The position numbers and the translations under genes are program-made. Positions 45,343 to 58,044 of a stretch of 64,000 nucleotides of DNA are shown here, piece after piece. The notes beneath the pieces were generated by a model, which was not told where the DNA came from, searched no databases, and saw only the letters and a program-made list of their open reading frames with translations. How positions within the stretch are numbered: the first letter of the stretch is position 1; each line of letters begins with the position of its first letter. The DNA lies in the NCBI RefSeq assembly GCF_014633365.1, contig NC_068341.1:2976001-3040000 (forward strand). Direction: 5' to 3'. Origin of the DNA: Diospyros lotus. Its lineage: Eukaryota; Streptophyta; Magnoliopsida; Ericales; Ebenaceae.

Positions 45343-46623
45343 TCAACACACATCATTAGGCCAAGAAAGCGCTACGCCCTCAAGCCCCACCTTCAAATCA
45401 TCCCAATGGAACTCCTCAAAGTCCCAACCACCGCCGTCCTCCGCCTTCACCACCACCACCACCACCTTCTCCGCCACTGCCAAAATCTCCGCCACTAGAG
45501 CCGTCCTCCCCTTCACTAACCCCATACCCATTCCCTTCTTTCTCTCCACTCTGTACCCCAACTTCCCTCCAACCTCCGCCACCCTCTCCTCCACCTCCTC
45601 CGCCGGCGCCTCAGCCGTGAATCTCCTTTCTCTCTTGCCGTTTTCGAAAAGCCCCGACAAGTCCAACCCCGCTGACATTGATATTATGTCAAAGGCGTTC
45701 ATCTCGGTGGCTGTAAATTTGCGGTCTTTGGTTGGTTGTGGAAGCGAATTGGGCGAAGCCTGATCCAGCGGCCACGATTTCTCGAACCAAGATTGGTTCA
45801 TCAACGCCTCGATGGTTAATCTTGTGCTGGGATTTGGGTCGAGCATGTGGTAGATTATGAACTTGGCTTGCTTCGATATGGTTCGAGGAAACTGGAAATC
45901 TCGGCGGAGAGTCTTCTGGTACATGGCGCCGATATTGGAGTCGTCAAAAGGGAGTTGACCGGTGAGGAAGAGGAAGAGGATGACGCCGCAGGACCAAGCG
46001 TCGGCCTTGGCGCCGTCGTAGGCGTGGCGGGACAGGACTTCCGGCGCTGCGAAGGCCGGCGTCCCGCAGGCGGTGTGGAGGAGGCCGTGCCGGATCTGGT
46101 CGGGGAGGGCAGAGAGGCCGAAGTCGGTGACCTTGAGGGCTCCGGCGTCGTCGAGGAGCAGGTTCTGGGGCTTGATGTCGCGGTGGGCGACGCCGTGGTG
46201 GTGGCAGAAGTGCACGGCGGAGACGAGCTGCCGGAAGTAGCGGCGGGCGGCGAGTTCCGGGAACCGGCCCCCTCTTCGGCGAAGGGCGGCGGACAGGTCG
46301 CCGCCGGGGGCGAGGTCCATGACGAGGTAGATGTTGGTTTTGGTGGCCATGAGCTCGTGGATCTGGAGGATGTTGGGGTGGCGGCTGAGGCGGCGCATGG
46401 CGGCAACTTCTCGCAGTATGCGGGGCTCCATGGCGGCGTCGACAGTCTTGGCCTTATCGATCACCTTAACGGCTACTGCCGTGTTATCGCTGAGAGAGAC
46501 AGCGTGGTACACTTTGGCAAAGCTGCCTCGACCCAGGAGGCGGCCCAATTTGTACTTACCGAGAATCACACCGCCGGTGGAACCGGCGCCGGACGAAGGC
46601 GCTGGGGCTCTTCGAGGTTGCAT
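45343..46623 (-). CDS. CBL-interacting protein kinase (CIPK4/CIPK7 type), intronless
   Basis: A single exon of 426 residues starting at ATG 46621-46623; the open frame extends upstream only through a TTG, so the shorter start is used. Kinase domain: glycine loop LGRGSFAKV (30-38), Lys53, HRD 147-149, DFG 167-169, activation loop to APE 193-195, all intact. The regulatory part carries the NAF motif at 309-311 (EMNAFDIISMSAGLDLSGLF) that binds calcineurin-B-like calcium sensors and autoinhibits the kinase. A PP2C-interaction region follows. CIPKs act downstream of calcium in ion transport and stress signalling. Intronless CIPKs form a known subgroup. The gene is strikingly GC-rich against its AT-rich surroundings, as intronless plant kinases often are. 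Confidence 0.94.
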   Translation of the reverse strand: MQPRRAPAPSSGAGSTGGVILGKYKLGRLLGRGSFAKVYHAVSLSDNTAVAVKVIDKAKTVDAAMEPRILREVAAMRRLSRHPNILQIHELMATKTNIYLVMDLAPGGDLSAALRRRGGRFPELAARRYFRQLVSAVHFCHHHGVAHRDIKPQNLLLDDAGALKVTDFGLSALPDQIRHGLLHTACGTPAFAAPEVLSRHAYDGAKADAWSCGVILFLFLTGQLPFDDSNIGAMYQKTLRRDFQFPRTISKQAKFIIYHMLDPNPSTRLTIEALMNQSWFEKSWPLDQASPNSLPQPTKDRKFTATEMNAFDIISMSAGLDLSGLFENGKRERRFTAEAPAEEVEERVAEVGGKLGYRVERKKGMGMGLVKGRTALVAEILAVAEKVVVVVVKAEDGGGWDFEEFHWDDLKVGLEGVALSWPNDVC

Positions 46624-46704
46624 TGCTCTCGGCGCAGAGCAGAGCGGCAACAACTCTCCCCCTAACCAACCCTGCGTGCAAGAGGAGGAGCCTGATTATT
46701 CAGA

Positions 46705-46711
46705 ATTTATA
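46705..46711 (-). promoter_or_regulatory. TATA box of the CIPK gene
   Basis: The minus strand reads CTATAAAT about 85 bp upstream of the ATG, a plausible TATA box for a short leader. Confidence 0.5.
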
Positions 46712-49334
46712 GCAACTTTCTTACGAAATTACTTAACTGCCCTTTCCCCCTCCGACCTTTCTTTACAGAATTTCAATTTAATAAACTCACTATAATAAAA
46801 GATTATAATAGCCTTCTCGTATTAAATTTTAAATATTTTGAGACTAAATCACTTATACCTTTTGGTATATTTATTTAACACATATAATAATTTATTCACT
46901 GTTATTCGTGAATCATGAATTTACCTAATAATACTCAAATCAAAATATAGTCATGATAATGTTAGAAAAACAAAATATAAGATTGAATCAAATGTCATGT
47001 TAGAAGTCTAACACTCGTTTATAAATTATCTTTTAAATTTTTGATAACTTAAATATATTAAAATAATATTTTCTTAGTCGAATTCTAAGTGACTATTGTT
47101 TCGCCTGAATAAGAATCTCTCAAGGTTTAGATTTAAGTTAAAATGCGATCCAGTTATGATGTAAAAGCAAATAAAGAAAAGTAGAGTTTTATTAGACTAA
47201 GATTTATTTGATTGCCATCAAGGGTTTGTCCGGTGAAGAGTTATAGTTTTAAAGGGAGTTTGTCGTGTGGTGTCTCATTGCAATTAGCTTTAACTAATCA
47301 ATTTGTCCATCCCCTTTCTCCCAGCACCTCTACTTTTGTTTCCTCTGGTCGCAAAGATCTACTAGACTAGAGATATTATCAAGTTGCCTATATAATAATA
47401 ATATGCCAACTTTACATCTAATCTAATCTAATCTAATCTCCACACCATACTTTTTTTTTTTTTATATTCAAATCAATTTCCCCGTCTTATCATCTCTCAC
47501 TATCTTTCCCTAATATATTGAGTTTCCTTATTCGTTCTAAAGTCATTTTCAACCCTAAGAAATGATTTTTCTGTTCTGGACGAAAAATATTGCCCCACCT
47601 GCGTTTTCACAATCCCTCCCTCCCCTCTGCACATAATAATAATAATAATAATAATACTAATACTACCCATAATTTAATAACGATTTTGTTAAAGTGATCC
47701 TTTGGCAAATTGAGAGTTGAAGACAGCTTGGACTCCCCAAAGCCAAAGCATGCTTCATCAATTATCAATTAGCCAGCACCCATTCACATGAATAGAATTT
47801 CATAAGTTTCTCTTATATTTCTTTAAAAAACCAATATAAATTCGTAGCGGTCGAGATTTAACCTCATTTATTTTATAAAAATAGTCGATTTATATACATT
47901 TTAACTTGACGATTACTAAGACTATTTCATAATCCAAAAGAGCACGAACCAATTAAGTGATGACCATATTATTGGATTGGAGAGTCCAAGTCAGGATTGA
48001 GCTGCCTCTGGGAAGCCGAGTCCAAGCGAGCGTGGCTTCATAGTAAACTTCACGGGCGGACTGGGACTGCAACAACTTGGAGCCCTTTTTCCAACGTTTA
48101 ATGGTCAAATTTCACAAAGCCCCGTGCCGGCTGCCGTTGTCCACTTTATTGTCTGTCATTTGGGCTCCGATTTTTTTCTGTCTCAGCCGACTCACATTTT
48201 ATTCTATTTTCAGTCTTTTTTTCCCAAATTTATGTGATATCACAACCCACAATCCTCAAATCCCTTTATGAATTTCTATTTTGGTTTCTATCATGCTTGT
48301 TGTTTCCAAGGTCATTATATATTATGGTCACCCCTAAGACTTTATCATACAATTTTATTTTTCATAAATTACATTTGGTATTCTTATAGTCTAAAGTACC
48401 CTAATTTTCTCTTGCTCAAAAAATTTATTTAAATTTTTTAAAAATTAAAAGGGTAACTCTTTAGTATGTGGGTCCATGGAATCAAATCTTCTCAAATGTC
48501 ATCGTACCACCTGACCTGGGCTGCATTCTGGGGGTGGGGGGTCATTGATAAGGGCACATTAGTCATAACACTAAACCTCTCACTCTCCTTGTCCGCCTGC
48601 ATTAAGGTGGCTGATAGTGGGCCCGGTGCAGGAGCCTCGGACGACGGCCATCCAATATTTTGTACAGGAGTACGCCGCTGTTGTGCACACTTGGACGGCC
48701 CATAGGTTCCCACGTGGCGAGGTCTGAGCTGTTTGCCTGTACAGTGGGCCCCCCAAACAATTTGATAACGAGTTTGAATGAATTATTGATATGCAACTTG
48801 AATTTGGTGGTTGGTACAACCTGCGAATTAGGCGGCTCATCCGCCGTCTGCCGTTTTTAATTTTTATTTTTTTTACTTATTTTCTAAGCATAAGAGAAAG
48901 GTTTGTATAGTTATTTAAAATTTTTATTATTTCGATTGTAAATTTAATTTAATTTATATACTTTTAATATTTTTTATATAATAATTTAAAATTTTATTAT
49001 TTCGATAATTTTTCTGAACCTTTTAAGTATAAGAGAAAAATTTTGATTTACTATAAGTATGACATCAATACTGTATCGGTAAAGGATAGTGTTAATTAAG
49101 TGAATTTTAAAATTTTAAAAATATCTAATTGAAGAATTAAATTCATTATGTGGAATTTATTTATTTATTTTATTAACATGTAAGGAGCTTTAAAAATATT
49201 TTAAAGTCTGAGTGGTTTAATCTTCAAGCTGATATGATGGCCTTTGAATCTTATTGTCATTATTATACTTTATATCTCTAATCTTTACACAGTGATTTGG
49301 TTATTGACATGAAAAATTGAAAAGCTCAACACAT
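46712..49334. other. Intergenic DNA upstream of CIPK; no gene recognised
   Basis: Mostly AT-rich. Simple repeats: (TAATC)5 near 47416-47440 and (AAT)n near 47634-47657. About 48460-48850 is unusually GC-rich and contains a G-box (CCACGTGGC near 48712), but its short frames resemble no protein. It may be a retroelement or promoter relic. Confidence 0.4.
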
Positions 49335-50280
49335 GCGACACCGTTAATAATTAAAAAAATATAATATTTAATTTTTAATATATAAAATATTAAAATTTAA
49401 TATCTTAACTATTAAAAATTATTACTTTAGATACTTATCATTATACAATGTTAGCAGTTCTGTAAATAACACGTCACATGAACGATAAATTAATAATATT
49501 TGAATAGATTAATTTGTTTTTTATGTTCCATCAATAATTAAAAAATATAATATTTGATTCTTAATGTATAAAATATTAAAAATTTATATCTTAATTATTA
49601 AAAATTATTATTTTTAGTTCTTATTGTGAGACACAAAAAAGAATATAAAATAAGGGAGCGAGATAACGATGAAATTGAGGTCAATAAAGACAAAAGATGA
49701 AGATAAGTTATATTATATTTTGTGATTGATAACGGAAGAATGTAACATTTCTTAGGTTAGTGAGTGATTCAAATATTCATATGCTTAGATTTAGGTTTTT
49801 TTTTTTTTAACTTATGAATAATTTAGTTTTTAATCCATCAAAATAAATTTTAATCTGATGTGTCTCGCTAATTTAATTTTTTTTGATGGTATAACATTTT
49901 CTCTTTTCTATGTGAATGTCTAATGTTATGTAAATAATAACTTTGTATACTTTCGGTTAATGTAAGGATTTAAAGAAATAATTTTGAATAAATAAAATAC
50001 AAAATTTTGAAGTTTTTGTATATTAAGAATTAAACATCACTTTTTTTAATTATTAAAGAATCATAATAAAATAATCAATCTATTTAAATACTATTAACTG
50101 ATTTTTTACGTAGGGTGTCACTTGCAAAAAAGGATGTGTTTATACACATGTTAATATTTTTTCACATTAAAAATTAAAAATAAGAATTTTAATAATTAAA
50201 ATATCAAATCTTAAAATTATATATATAAAAAACTAAACCTTAGCTTACCTTTTTTAATTATTGAGGCGACAACGCATTAT
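49335..50280. repeat. Cluster of direct and inverted ~100-bp AT-rich modules
   Basis: A module reading AATAATTAAAAAATATAATA then TTTGATTCTTAAT occurs at about 49345-49445 and 49532-49630 in direct orientation. Related copies occur inverted at about 49980-50065 and 50165-50275. The outer copies face each other, so the whole could fold back. No target duplication or coding region was found. Confidence 0.45.
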
Positions 50281-50340
50281 TAAGCAAATATGAAAAGACT
50301 TTGGAAGGGAAGCGAGGTTTCAGTGTTGACAAGCTTTTAA

Positions 50341-51117
50341 GGGAGCGTTTGTTAAAATGAGCAAGATAAGGTGGTATCAAGATAAGATTGTGATATTTTT
50401 CGGATCAAGATATGGAATGATCAAGATAAGGTCAAGAAGCATTCCAAGATTTCTATTAGACTGTTTGTTAAATTTTTTAGAATTCACTGATAATTATATT
50501 TTTTCTTTCCATGTTTGTTAATATATATGATAAGGATCAAGATAAGGTTTTTTTACCAAAATTTCTCTATTATCAAATTTATAATTAAAATAGTATTTTA
50601 TGATTAATATGAATTGTCAAAAAAATTAAGATTAAAATTAAAAATAATATTTTATTTTTCAAATTCATGTTCAAAAATAAATTTAAAAAGAGTTATATAA
50701 AATATATATAGAGAGAGAAATTTAAATTTTAAAAATCAACGAAATGAATAATGTCATTTAAATTTTAAAAATTGTCAAAATATATAGTAATTTAAAAATA
50801 TATTAAAAAATATTAATTATAAGAGTTAAATAAATAAGGTTTTTTAATAAATTTAAATATTTAAAATGCACTAAATGACATTAATTATCTTACAAGGAGC
50901 AGATAAGTAATTCAGCTTTATCTTGAAAGAGCAAGATAAATTTATCCGAGGGGGAGGTCGGATAAATTTATCTTGAAAGGGGGAAATAAGAGGTCACGTG
51001 AGGCCTTTTTTGAAAATGGTAAGATAAGATTAACAAACACGTTAGAAATACCAAACATTCAGAATACTTCCCATATCTAACATTTTCTCTCTCTTATCTT
51101 GATTAACAAACACCTCC
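50341..51117. mobile_element. MITE-like element, 777 bp
   Basis: The left end GGGAGCGTTTGTTAA and right end TTAACAAACACCTCC form short terminal inverted repeats, each followed inward by AAGATAAG-like text. The words AAGATAAGG and TTATCTTG recur throughout the ends. No protein is encoded. The GGGNGCGTTTG terminus recalls hAT or PIF/Harbinger MITEs; neither an 8-bp nor a perfect 3-bp duplication is visible, so the superfamily is open. Confidence 0.6.
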
Positions 51118-51322
51118 AAAATAAATATCTATAAAGCTAGCTGTTCCCGTCCGTCATCAATTCAATTCCAAAAAACACATTTTATTGGCCAACTCTTTTT
51201 CTACAAATGAATAAAAGCCTAACCATATAAAACACTCAAAATTGAATCAAGACAATACATGTCTATTTCGTCTCCCCCAACTAACATACATGTCTATTTC
51301 GACTCACATTCGGTATCTTCTT

Positions 51323-51558
51323 AGATAGCGTTTATTAAAATAAATTAAATAAAATTATATTAAGATAATATTAAAATATTCTAAAATTTTTATCAAATTA
51401 TTTGTTAAATTTTTTAGAATACATTAAAAGACATATATATTATTTTTTCTTATCGGTAAGATTCAAAATAAATTTATCTAAAAAATACTCTTTTTTTATT
51501 TGAAATACTTTCGATATTTCACTTTTTTTCAATCCATATCTTGGTTAACAAAACCTTA
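51323..51558. mobile_element. Diverged, shorter copy of the MITE at 50341
   Basis: It starts TAGCGTTTATTAAAAT, shares TTTGTTAAATTTTTTAGAAT with 50467-50487, and ends CATATCTTGGTTAACAAAACC like the right end of the 777-bp copy. The internal part is deleted. It lies about 200 bp from its relative. Confidence 0.5.
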
Positions 51559-53307
51559 TTCAACGCTTCTATAGTTTGTTTGCAATTCACAGATTTTGAT
51601 GATATTTAAGGAATTTGATACAAATTAACTTCCTTTTTTTTTTTTAAAAAAAAACGTGTTGATTATGGGTCAATTAGCACTTCATGCACGTCTCCTATCT
51701 AATTTAAATAGATGTATTTGTCTCCTATTTTGGGTTAATTTTTTTTTAACAGTATGATAAGATATATCTTTTACATCTATACCTGTTTGATTAATTAATA
51801 AGATTTAAATTCGTGATTTCTAGCATTTAATACCCAAACTCGACTTCATGTAAATATTCGCTAAAAAATGAAAAATGAAAATTCAATTATTAAATATAAT
51901 TTTTAATTTACTCTTTTTTGGGTCAAAATTGTGAAGAAAATATTTAATGTAAGTGTGATATAAGGTTATTATAATACGCATTTATATTTTGTCACACATA
52001 TATATAGATTATAAATACACAATATTTAATAAAGATAAGTTTTTATTTTTAAATTTATCAAAAATTATCGACATGTACACATGATTAAACATAAATTAAA
52101 TTATATTTTATTAAGAGACAACCAAAAATGACCCCGTTAGAAGGAGAGCACTACTGACTCCAAATGCAATTGGCCTAAATGGACGATGCACAATGTTTGC
52201 TTAAAGGGGCCACCATGGTCACGTTGGATGGTTACAAAAACTTTCTCTAATTCAATAATGTCCAATTGTTCCTATTCTTAATCATTAGTGAGCTTAACAA
52301 AGGTTTTACTTGGGATTTTAAAGAAACCATACGCCGTTCATCTTAAAAAAAAAAAGAAAACAAAAAATTTTGTCAGGTTGTCATTAAGACTCAAATTATA
52401 GTGATTAATATATATATATATGAGAAAGAGCCAATGTAATATATTTAAGTCGATGTCACTGTGCTTGCTTCTTTTCATTCTAATCAAATGATGTAATTGG
52501 GTAAATAAATAATCAAGAAGCTAACTAGCTAATTGCAACTTGGACATTATACAATAATGGTTTAAAGGTAATACAACAGGAAGATGCTTTGGCATATCCT
52601 AATTATTATAGGCATCAGACGCCACCAATCAAAGGCATAATTTTATATTTGTCCGTGTAGTCGCTTTGTCAATCTTCATACGGAGATATTTAAGTTGTTG
52701 TATTTGTCTAAGCTATTCTTAGAATGATCGTTTTTGTGCAGTTTTTGTTATTCGTGTTCTCAATTTTGATAAAAGAGATAAATCGCAGATAAAGACTTTA
52801 TCTCACTATGAAAGATAAGAAATTGAACTCATGACTTACTAATATAAATTTTAACTTATCGTGGAGAGTTTGTCTAAGCGATTCTTAGCGATATTTAAAA
52901 GGGATCTAAGCTTGAACGGCCCGCACCAGAAATAGTTTATTAACAAATAAAATTCTTTTGGTATGATAAGCAGCAAGTTACAATATTGTAGCAGTACTTG
53001 GCCATCTTTCAGACGGAGTATGGTGGTGAGACCCACAGGGACCAATAACCAGACACCATAAGATGTGGAGCAGCTTTGGGACCAATGCCAATGGATTATT
53101 AGATTTTGCATCTCTTTCATGGTGTCCCTTCATTGTGAAAAATAATTGATTAATTAGCAATCCCTCTCAGCTTAAGCTATGTTCAATAATTTGCTATTTT
53201 TTAATTAATCAGATATGGTATGGTAGGAGGGTCAAGCAAGTTTGAACGGTTCCATGCAGACAATGAGGCTTATGATGGGGTAAGTTGAAGAACCAAAGAG
53301 GTGGCAA
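51559..53307. other. AT-rich intergenic DNA, no gene seen
   Basis: No coding region, RNA gene or bounded repeat could be supported. Short (TA)n runs occur near 52410. Confidence 0.4.
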
Positions 53308-53312
53308 GTTTC

Positions 53313-55110
53313 TGTTGGAACCACAATACAAATCTGACTATAAAACCAGCAAATCCACAGAATTACTACAGACCCAACAGCAATGACAAACATGTATATG
53401 CATGCACCCACAGAACTTCCCACAGAAATGCCCCAAGTCTATCTAACACTGGCAACAACAGGACATATACGTATAAATCTACTTGTAACAGCAAGAGAAG
53501 AGCAGACTGCAGGGCCGGCCCTCAGACTTTAGGGCCTAAGCCAAATTTTTTATGGGGCATACCACTATATTTAAAAATAAAATTAATATAAATAAATTTT
53601 TTATTATATAAAAGTTATAATATTTAATTTTAAATTTATTTTTTTAGTATTTTTAGATGAAAAATTAATAATTAAACTATTATAATTAATTTGTTCTGAC
53701 ATATATTTTTCAATAGACACAATCATCAATTCATTAGTGTAGATTCACTAATAACAGAGGGATCACAAATATTGAAATATATACACAAAATTAATTGATA
53801 ATTTAAGGGCTAATAAAAAAAATCAAAAGATATACCTGATAAATCACACAACGAGATAATGGAGACGAAAATGGAATCACTGAAAAGAATGCATAATTAT
53901 GAAATTGGTTCGATTGAGAACCTATGCCTGTGCAGATTGATGGCAGATGCAATAACAATGAATGGATAAAAAATTGAGAATAAGTGGAATTGAGAAAAAT
54001 GATGGAGTCGCAGCCATTGCCAGGTGCATGAAAATAGTTGTGATACGATCATACAAAGGAAAAATTGAGATTAATTAAAAATATATGGAATAGTTGTGAG
54101 GGAATAGATCCTACTGCCAAACGCATGTGAATGAAATTGATTATTAATAAAGGAATGTGAGAGATTGAGATTAATTAAAAATTATAGTGATGCTCATGAG
54201 ATTAATTATTAATAAAAGAAAGGTAGGAGATTGAGATTAATTAAAAATTTATAATGGTTTGAAATAGGCACGCCCCTTTAATGTCTCTTTAATTTTTAAA
54301 TTTATTATTTTTAATTAATTTTATTTTGTTAATTAATTTAAAATTTAAAATTAAAATGGGCATGGGTCCCTGATGGCTTAAAATGGGCATGGCCCGTAGG
54401 CCGCCTATGCCGAGGGCCAGCCCTAGCAGACTGATAATAAGGGTTGAAGATTCAAAGTAGCAAATCAGATTTGGAAATGGAGGCAGCGATTGAAGCATGT
54501 CAGAAGCGTTGTCTTGAAGGCAGATGCGCTCTGTTCCCAATTACAACAGATTACAACGAATAACTTCGTAGGATACGATGACCAGCCCGACGATGGCAAC
54601 CATGACAGCGGGCTTTGATAGAACTCTCCGGAACGACTCTCCACGACAAAACAACAGAAAACAAGAAGGAGGAGATTGGAGATGACTTTGATCTGACTGA
54701 AGGAGGAACTCGCCTTTTATAGGCTTTCGGGAATGCTTGAACGAATGCCAACATTTACCATCGACTTAAATGTGCATCTCTCGAAGCAACCGAATCAACG
54801 GAAGCTTAAAGACGAAGGCCGTTCGGGTATCTCGACTGACACATAGAGGATAAAATGGGAAGAGAAATAAAAATGTAATTCTTATTTAAATTTTTTGTAT
54901 ATCATCCATATCATCCGACTAGTCCGAACGGTCGACGACGACGACAGTGCATGCGAGGGCCAAGGGATTCACTTGCTCACAAAATTTGAATGTCCCTTAA
55001 GATTTAAATCCAAATAAGAGAGAGGAGTATAAATACCCATTCCCACCTCTTTACCCAACCAATGTGGGACATCAAGTCACACTTATACTCTCACACTATA
55101 ACACACAATA
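53313..55110 (-). mobile_element. Solo LTR of the 31760-33047 family, split by a hAT element
   Basis: On the minus strand it runs from TATTGTGTG (TGTTG with one change) to GTTCCAACA, flanked by gtttc on both sides (53308-53312 and 55111-55115). It aligns with the solo LTR at 31760-33047 in several blocks: the TGTCCCACATTGG block near its start, the TATA box (CCTATAAAAGG near 54713-54723), the GTCGTGGAGAG and GGGCTGGTCATCGT blocks, and CTTGCTGTTACAAG near the end. Without the hAT element it is about 874 bp. It has no internal region and codes for nothing. Confidence 0.85.
53510..54425. mobile_element. Non-autonomous hAT element, 916 bp, perfect 8-bp TSD
   Basis: Ends CAGGGCCGGCCCTCAG (left) and, in reverse, TAGGGCTGGCCCTCGG (right). 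The flanks are gcagactg at 53502-53509 and again at 54426-54433. An 8-bp duplication and these ends mark a hAT element. The interior is AT-rich with repeated GAGATTAATTAAAAAT words near 54070-54245 and no transposase. Confidence 0.88.
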
Positions 55111-55115
55111 GTTTC

Positions 55116-58044
55116 ATCATAGATGACACATATACACACAATTAAGTGCTGGATCTTATTCTTAATTACATGCTCTTTACAATTTAACCCTGGCCCGTTG
55201 GCTTGCCTAATTAACAATTTTAGTTTATGGTACCTAGCTCTTGGAAAGCATCAAAGAGCATTTTGCTCGGAACAATTACTCATGCGTGAAATGTGTTATA
55301 CTCGAGATAAAATAATAAATTTATTTGATTGAAAATATTATCATCAAGTTGTTTGAATCTTTAAGAAAGAAAATAATTAGAAAGTGTAGAGAAATCTCAC
55401 CTAAATATTTTGATATTTAAGTTAAATACTAAAAACAATGATTGTCGTATTGAAATCAGTATAAGAGATGTGTCTTTTTTGGAATGAAAGTTTGCTTATT
55501 TATAAAGGAGTATAGAGCAATCACGAGTCTTGTAGAATTAGGATTATTACAAATGATATCTATCTTGACAATTTAGAAACTAATAGTATTATGATTCTTA
55601 TGAATGATATTTATTCTAATATTTTAAAATTAAAATTCTTTATAAATAATTACTTATCTTTTCGTAGAACTTTCAAAAAGATTTTTGGATATCAAAGTTA
55701 TCTAGTTTGCATTTTATATTGGATCCCACAATTTACGAAAAAATTTATACCTTTTAGATCAAAAAGTTATTTTAACCTTTTGAACTTTTTTGGTCTTTTC
55801 ATGAAATTTTGCCTATAACACAACATAATGAATTGAATTCATAAAATTTATTTTTAATTTTAATTTTATGGAATTCAATTACATTTAATTAAAATTTATT
55901 AAAATAAGTTGGATTTGAAAATAAATTCATTACTTGAGGATAAAATTTATTTATAGACAAAAATACCATTTTCTCTCTTTCTCCGACCACTCATCTTTAT
56001 CTCTATCATTGATGTGAATGCCGGGGACACCAACCTTCATCACTCTTAGTGTCACTACTAGGAATTGTAAGTTAAGCCCTTTTGGGTATAATTTTATTTT
56101 ATTTTTTATTTGTATTTCCATTTTATTTAAATTATTGAATATAGTATATTTAGTTAATTCTTAATTTCAAAATTAATTTTGAAATTATATTAAGAGTATT
56201 TTAAGAAGTTAGAGCAAATGAAATTTCAATTTTGGATTCGTTTCAATTATATGTTTGTAAAATTTAATTAAATTTCATATTTTAAGTTATGTTACTTGAA
56301 ACATAATAATTTATTTAAAAAAAAAATTCCATGTAAAATTTATCATAAATAAATTTCAAATTTTGAGATTTATTCATTCCAAAGTAGATAAGCTTTATCA
56401 ATAAGTAGTAATAGGATTTTACTAATTTATCATTATTTCTTTTTGCCAATATAAGGGCTTATCAATAACTCAAATTAGTATCGGACTGGGCCCAAACTTG
56501 ATCAATTGGGCCCAACTCGAGGGCTCAAACCTGATCAATCCGAATCTATCTGCATGACTTGTTTGCAGCTCCGTCTAAAATCCAAATCCAAATACTTATC
56601 ACCCTACTCTCACCTCTCTCTGTGGAAATATTTGCAGGACACATCAGCATTTTCAAAATTGAGGTGGCAGCCACGTAATATAATCTATTTCAAAATTAAA
56701 ATAAAATAAAATTTAGATGTTATTATTGATAACATAAAATATTCGGTCCAAAAAGTGAAAACAAGGTATAAAATGAGTGATTATAAACTCTATTTTTATT
56801 TTTAAATTTATAAAAAAAATATGTATTATCGTATATTTGGAATTTATATATATATATATATATAGTGACGCATAGTTTTGACTTGGGAATTAGATGAAAA
56901 AGACAATGCGCTTCCCAAAGGGCATTGGGCAAGGGCAAGGGGGAGGTATCAGGTAATGGTAATGTGGAATAGGGCAAGTGGGGCCATAAATTTCACATTT
57001 GGTACAATTTGATTAATGTGACATCTAGCAGTCAACAACCATTGCCAGCCTGCCATTGGCCATGACGAATAAATTTTTATTCATAGTAAAACGTATGAGA
57101 ACAAATTAAATAAATATTTTTTAATTTAAATTAAACGAATACAAATATAAATACTAAAAATAAGGATTTAGCATGAAGACTCACCAAATCCATGCTTGAT
57201 CCGATCCAATCCCTAACCCTAACACCATTAATAGCATTTGGGTAGGTTACGTGCCAACTTCATATTCTTCTCTACCACATCTAATCACACCAGTCCTGGC
57301 AGAGAGGCCCAGGCCCACCCCCACCCCAAGAGCCCAAGCCGAAGCCAAGAAAGTGAATGTCAGTCACGCGCGGATGTTGAATGTGGACACGCACGCGCCA
57401 GGCCTGATTCGGCCAGCTGGGAGCAGCTTCTTGTTGGGAGTTAGGAGCATTTAAACGACAAAGTGGATGTCCTTTTTCCCCCCCCATTCCTCCTGGCGTC
57501 GAAGCTTTGAATTCAGAGTAATTAGACGTCGCAGAATCCACCCCCTTTTCTGTACTCAACTCTAATAATAACAATAATAATTTGGTACAGTGCAAATGCA
57601 AACGAGGCTTTATATAATTAATTAATTATATAGTATGAATAATATAACATTATTAAAATATATTGAGGTACCAAAAGTAACATGCTTACTAAAATTAAGA
57701 TATGCATAATAAAAATGTTACTAAGAAATTAAGCCTTACTTTTGTATGAGAAGGGTGAAATGGTAATGTTTGTTTTGTACCACCATTGGATGCATTATTA
57801 AATGGCTGTGCACCCTCTGACAGCATTAATGAAAGGAAAGGGCAGGGATTACCTAATATGTACTATTGATTTAACGCAACATCAACGACAAGCAGTGTTT
57901 CACTCAATCACTCAAAAGAAGAAAAAGAAATCACACGCCCCTTTCATTAATTTTAACAAAATCTAATTTTATTTTTATATTATATTATAATGTCTTTTGT
58001 GAACGATCATATTCCAAAAAAATCTATTTAGACTAGTTGATATA
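55116..58044. other. AT-rich intergenic DNA, no gene seen
   Basis: Low-complexity AT-rich stretches with a (TA)n run at about 56846-56866. A GC-richer part at about 57240-57600 has overlapping short frames on both strands but no recognisable protein. Nothing else could be supported. Confidence 0.4.

Noticed and set aside
46624..46653. Longer CIPK start ten codons upstream
   Set aside because: The first codon there is TTG, which plants rarely use; the ATG at 46621-46623 is the first.
45847..46665. 272-codon open frame on the + strand
   Set aside because: It is the antisense shadow of the GC-rich CIPK gene; the minus frame has every kinase motif.
48460..48860. GC-rich island as a small gene
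   Set aside because: Short overlapping frames on both strands, no splice logic and no recognisable protein.
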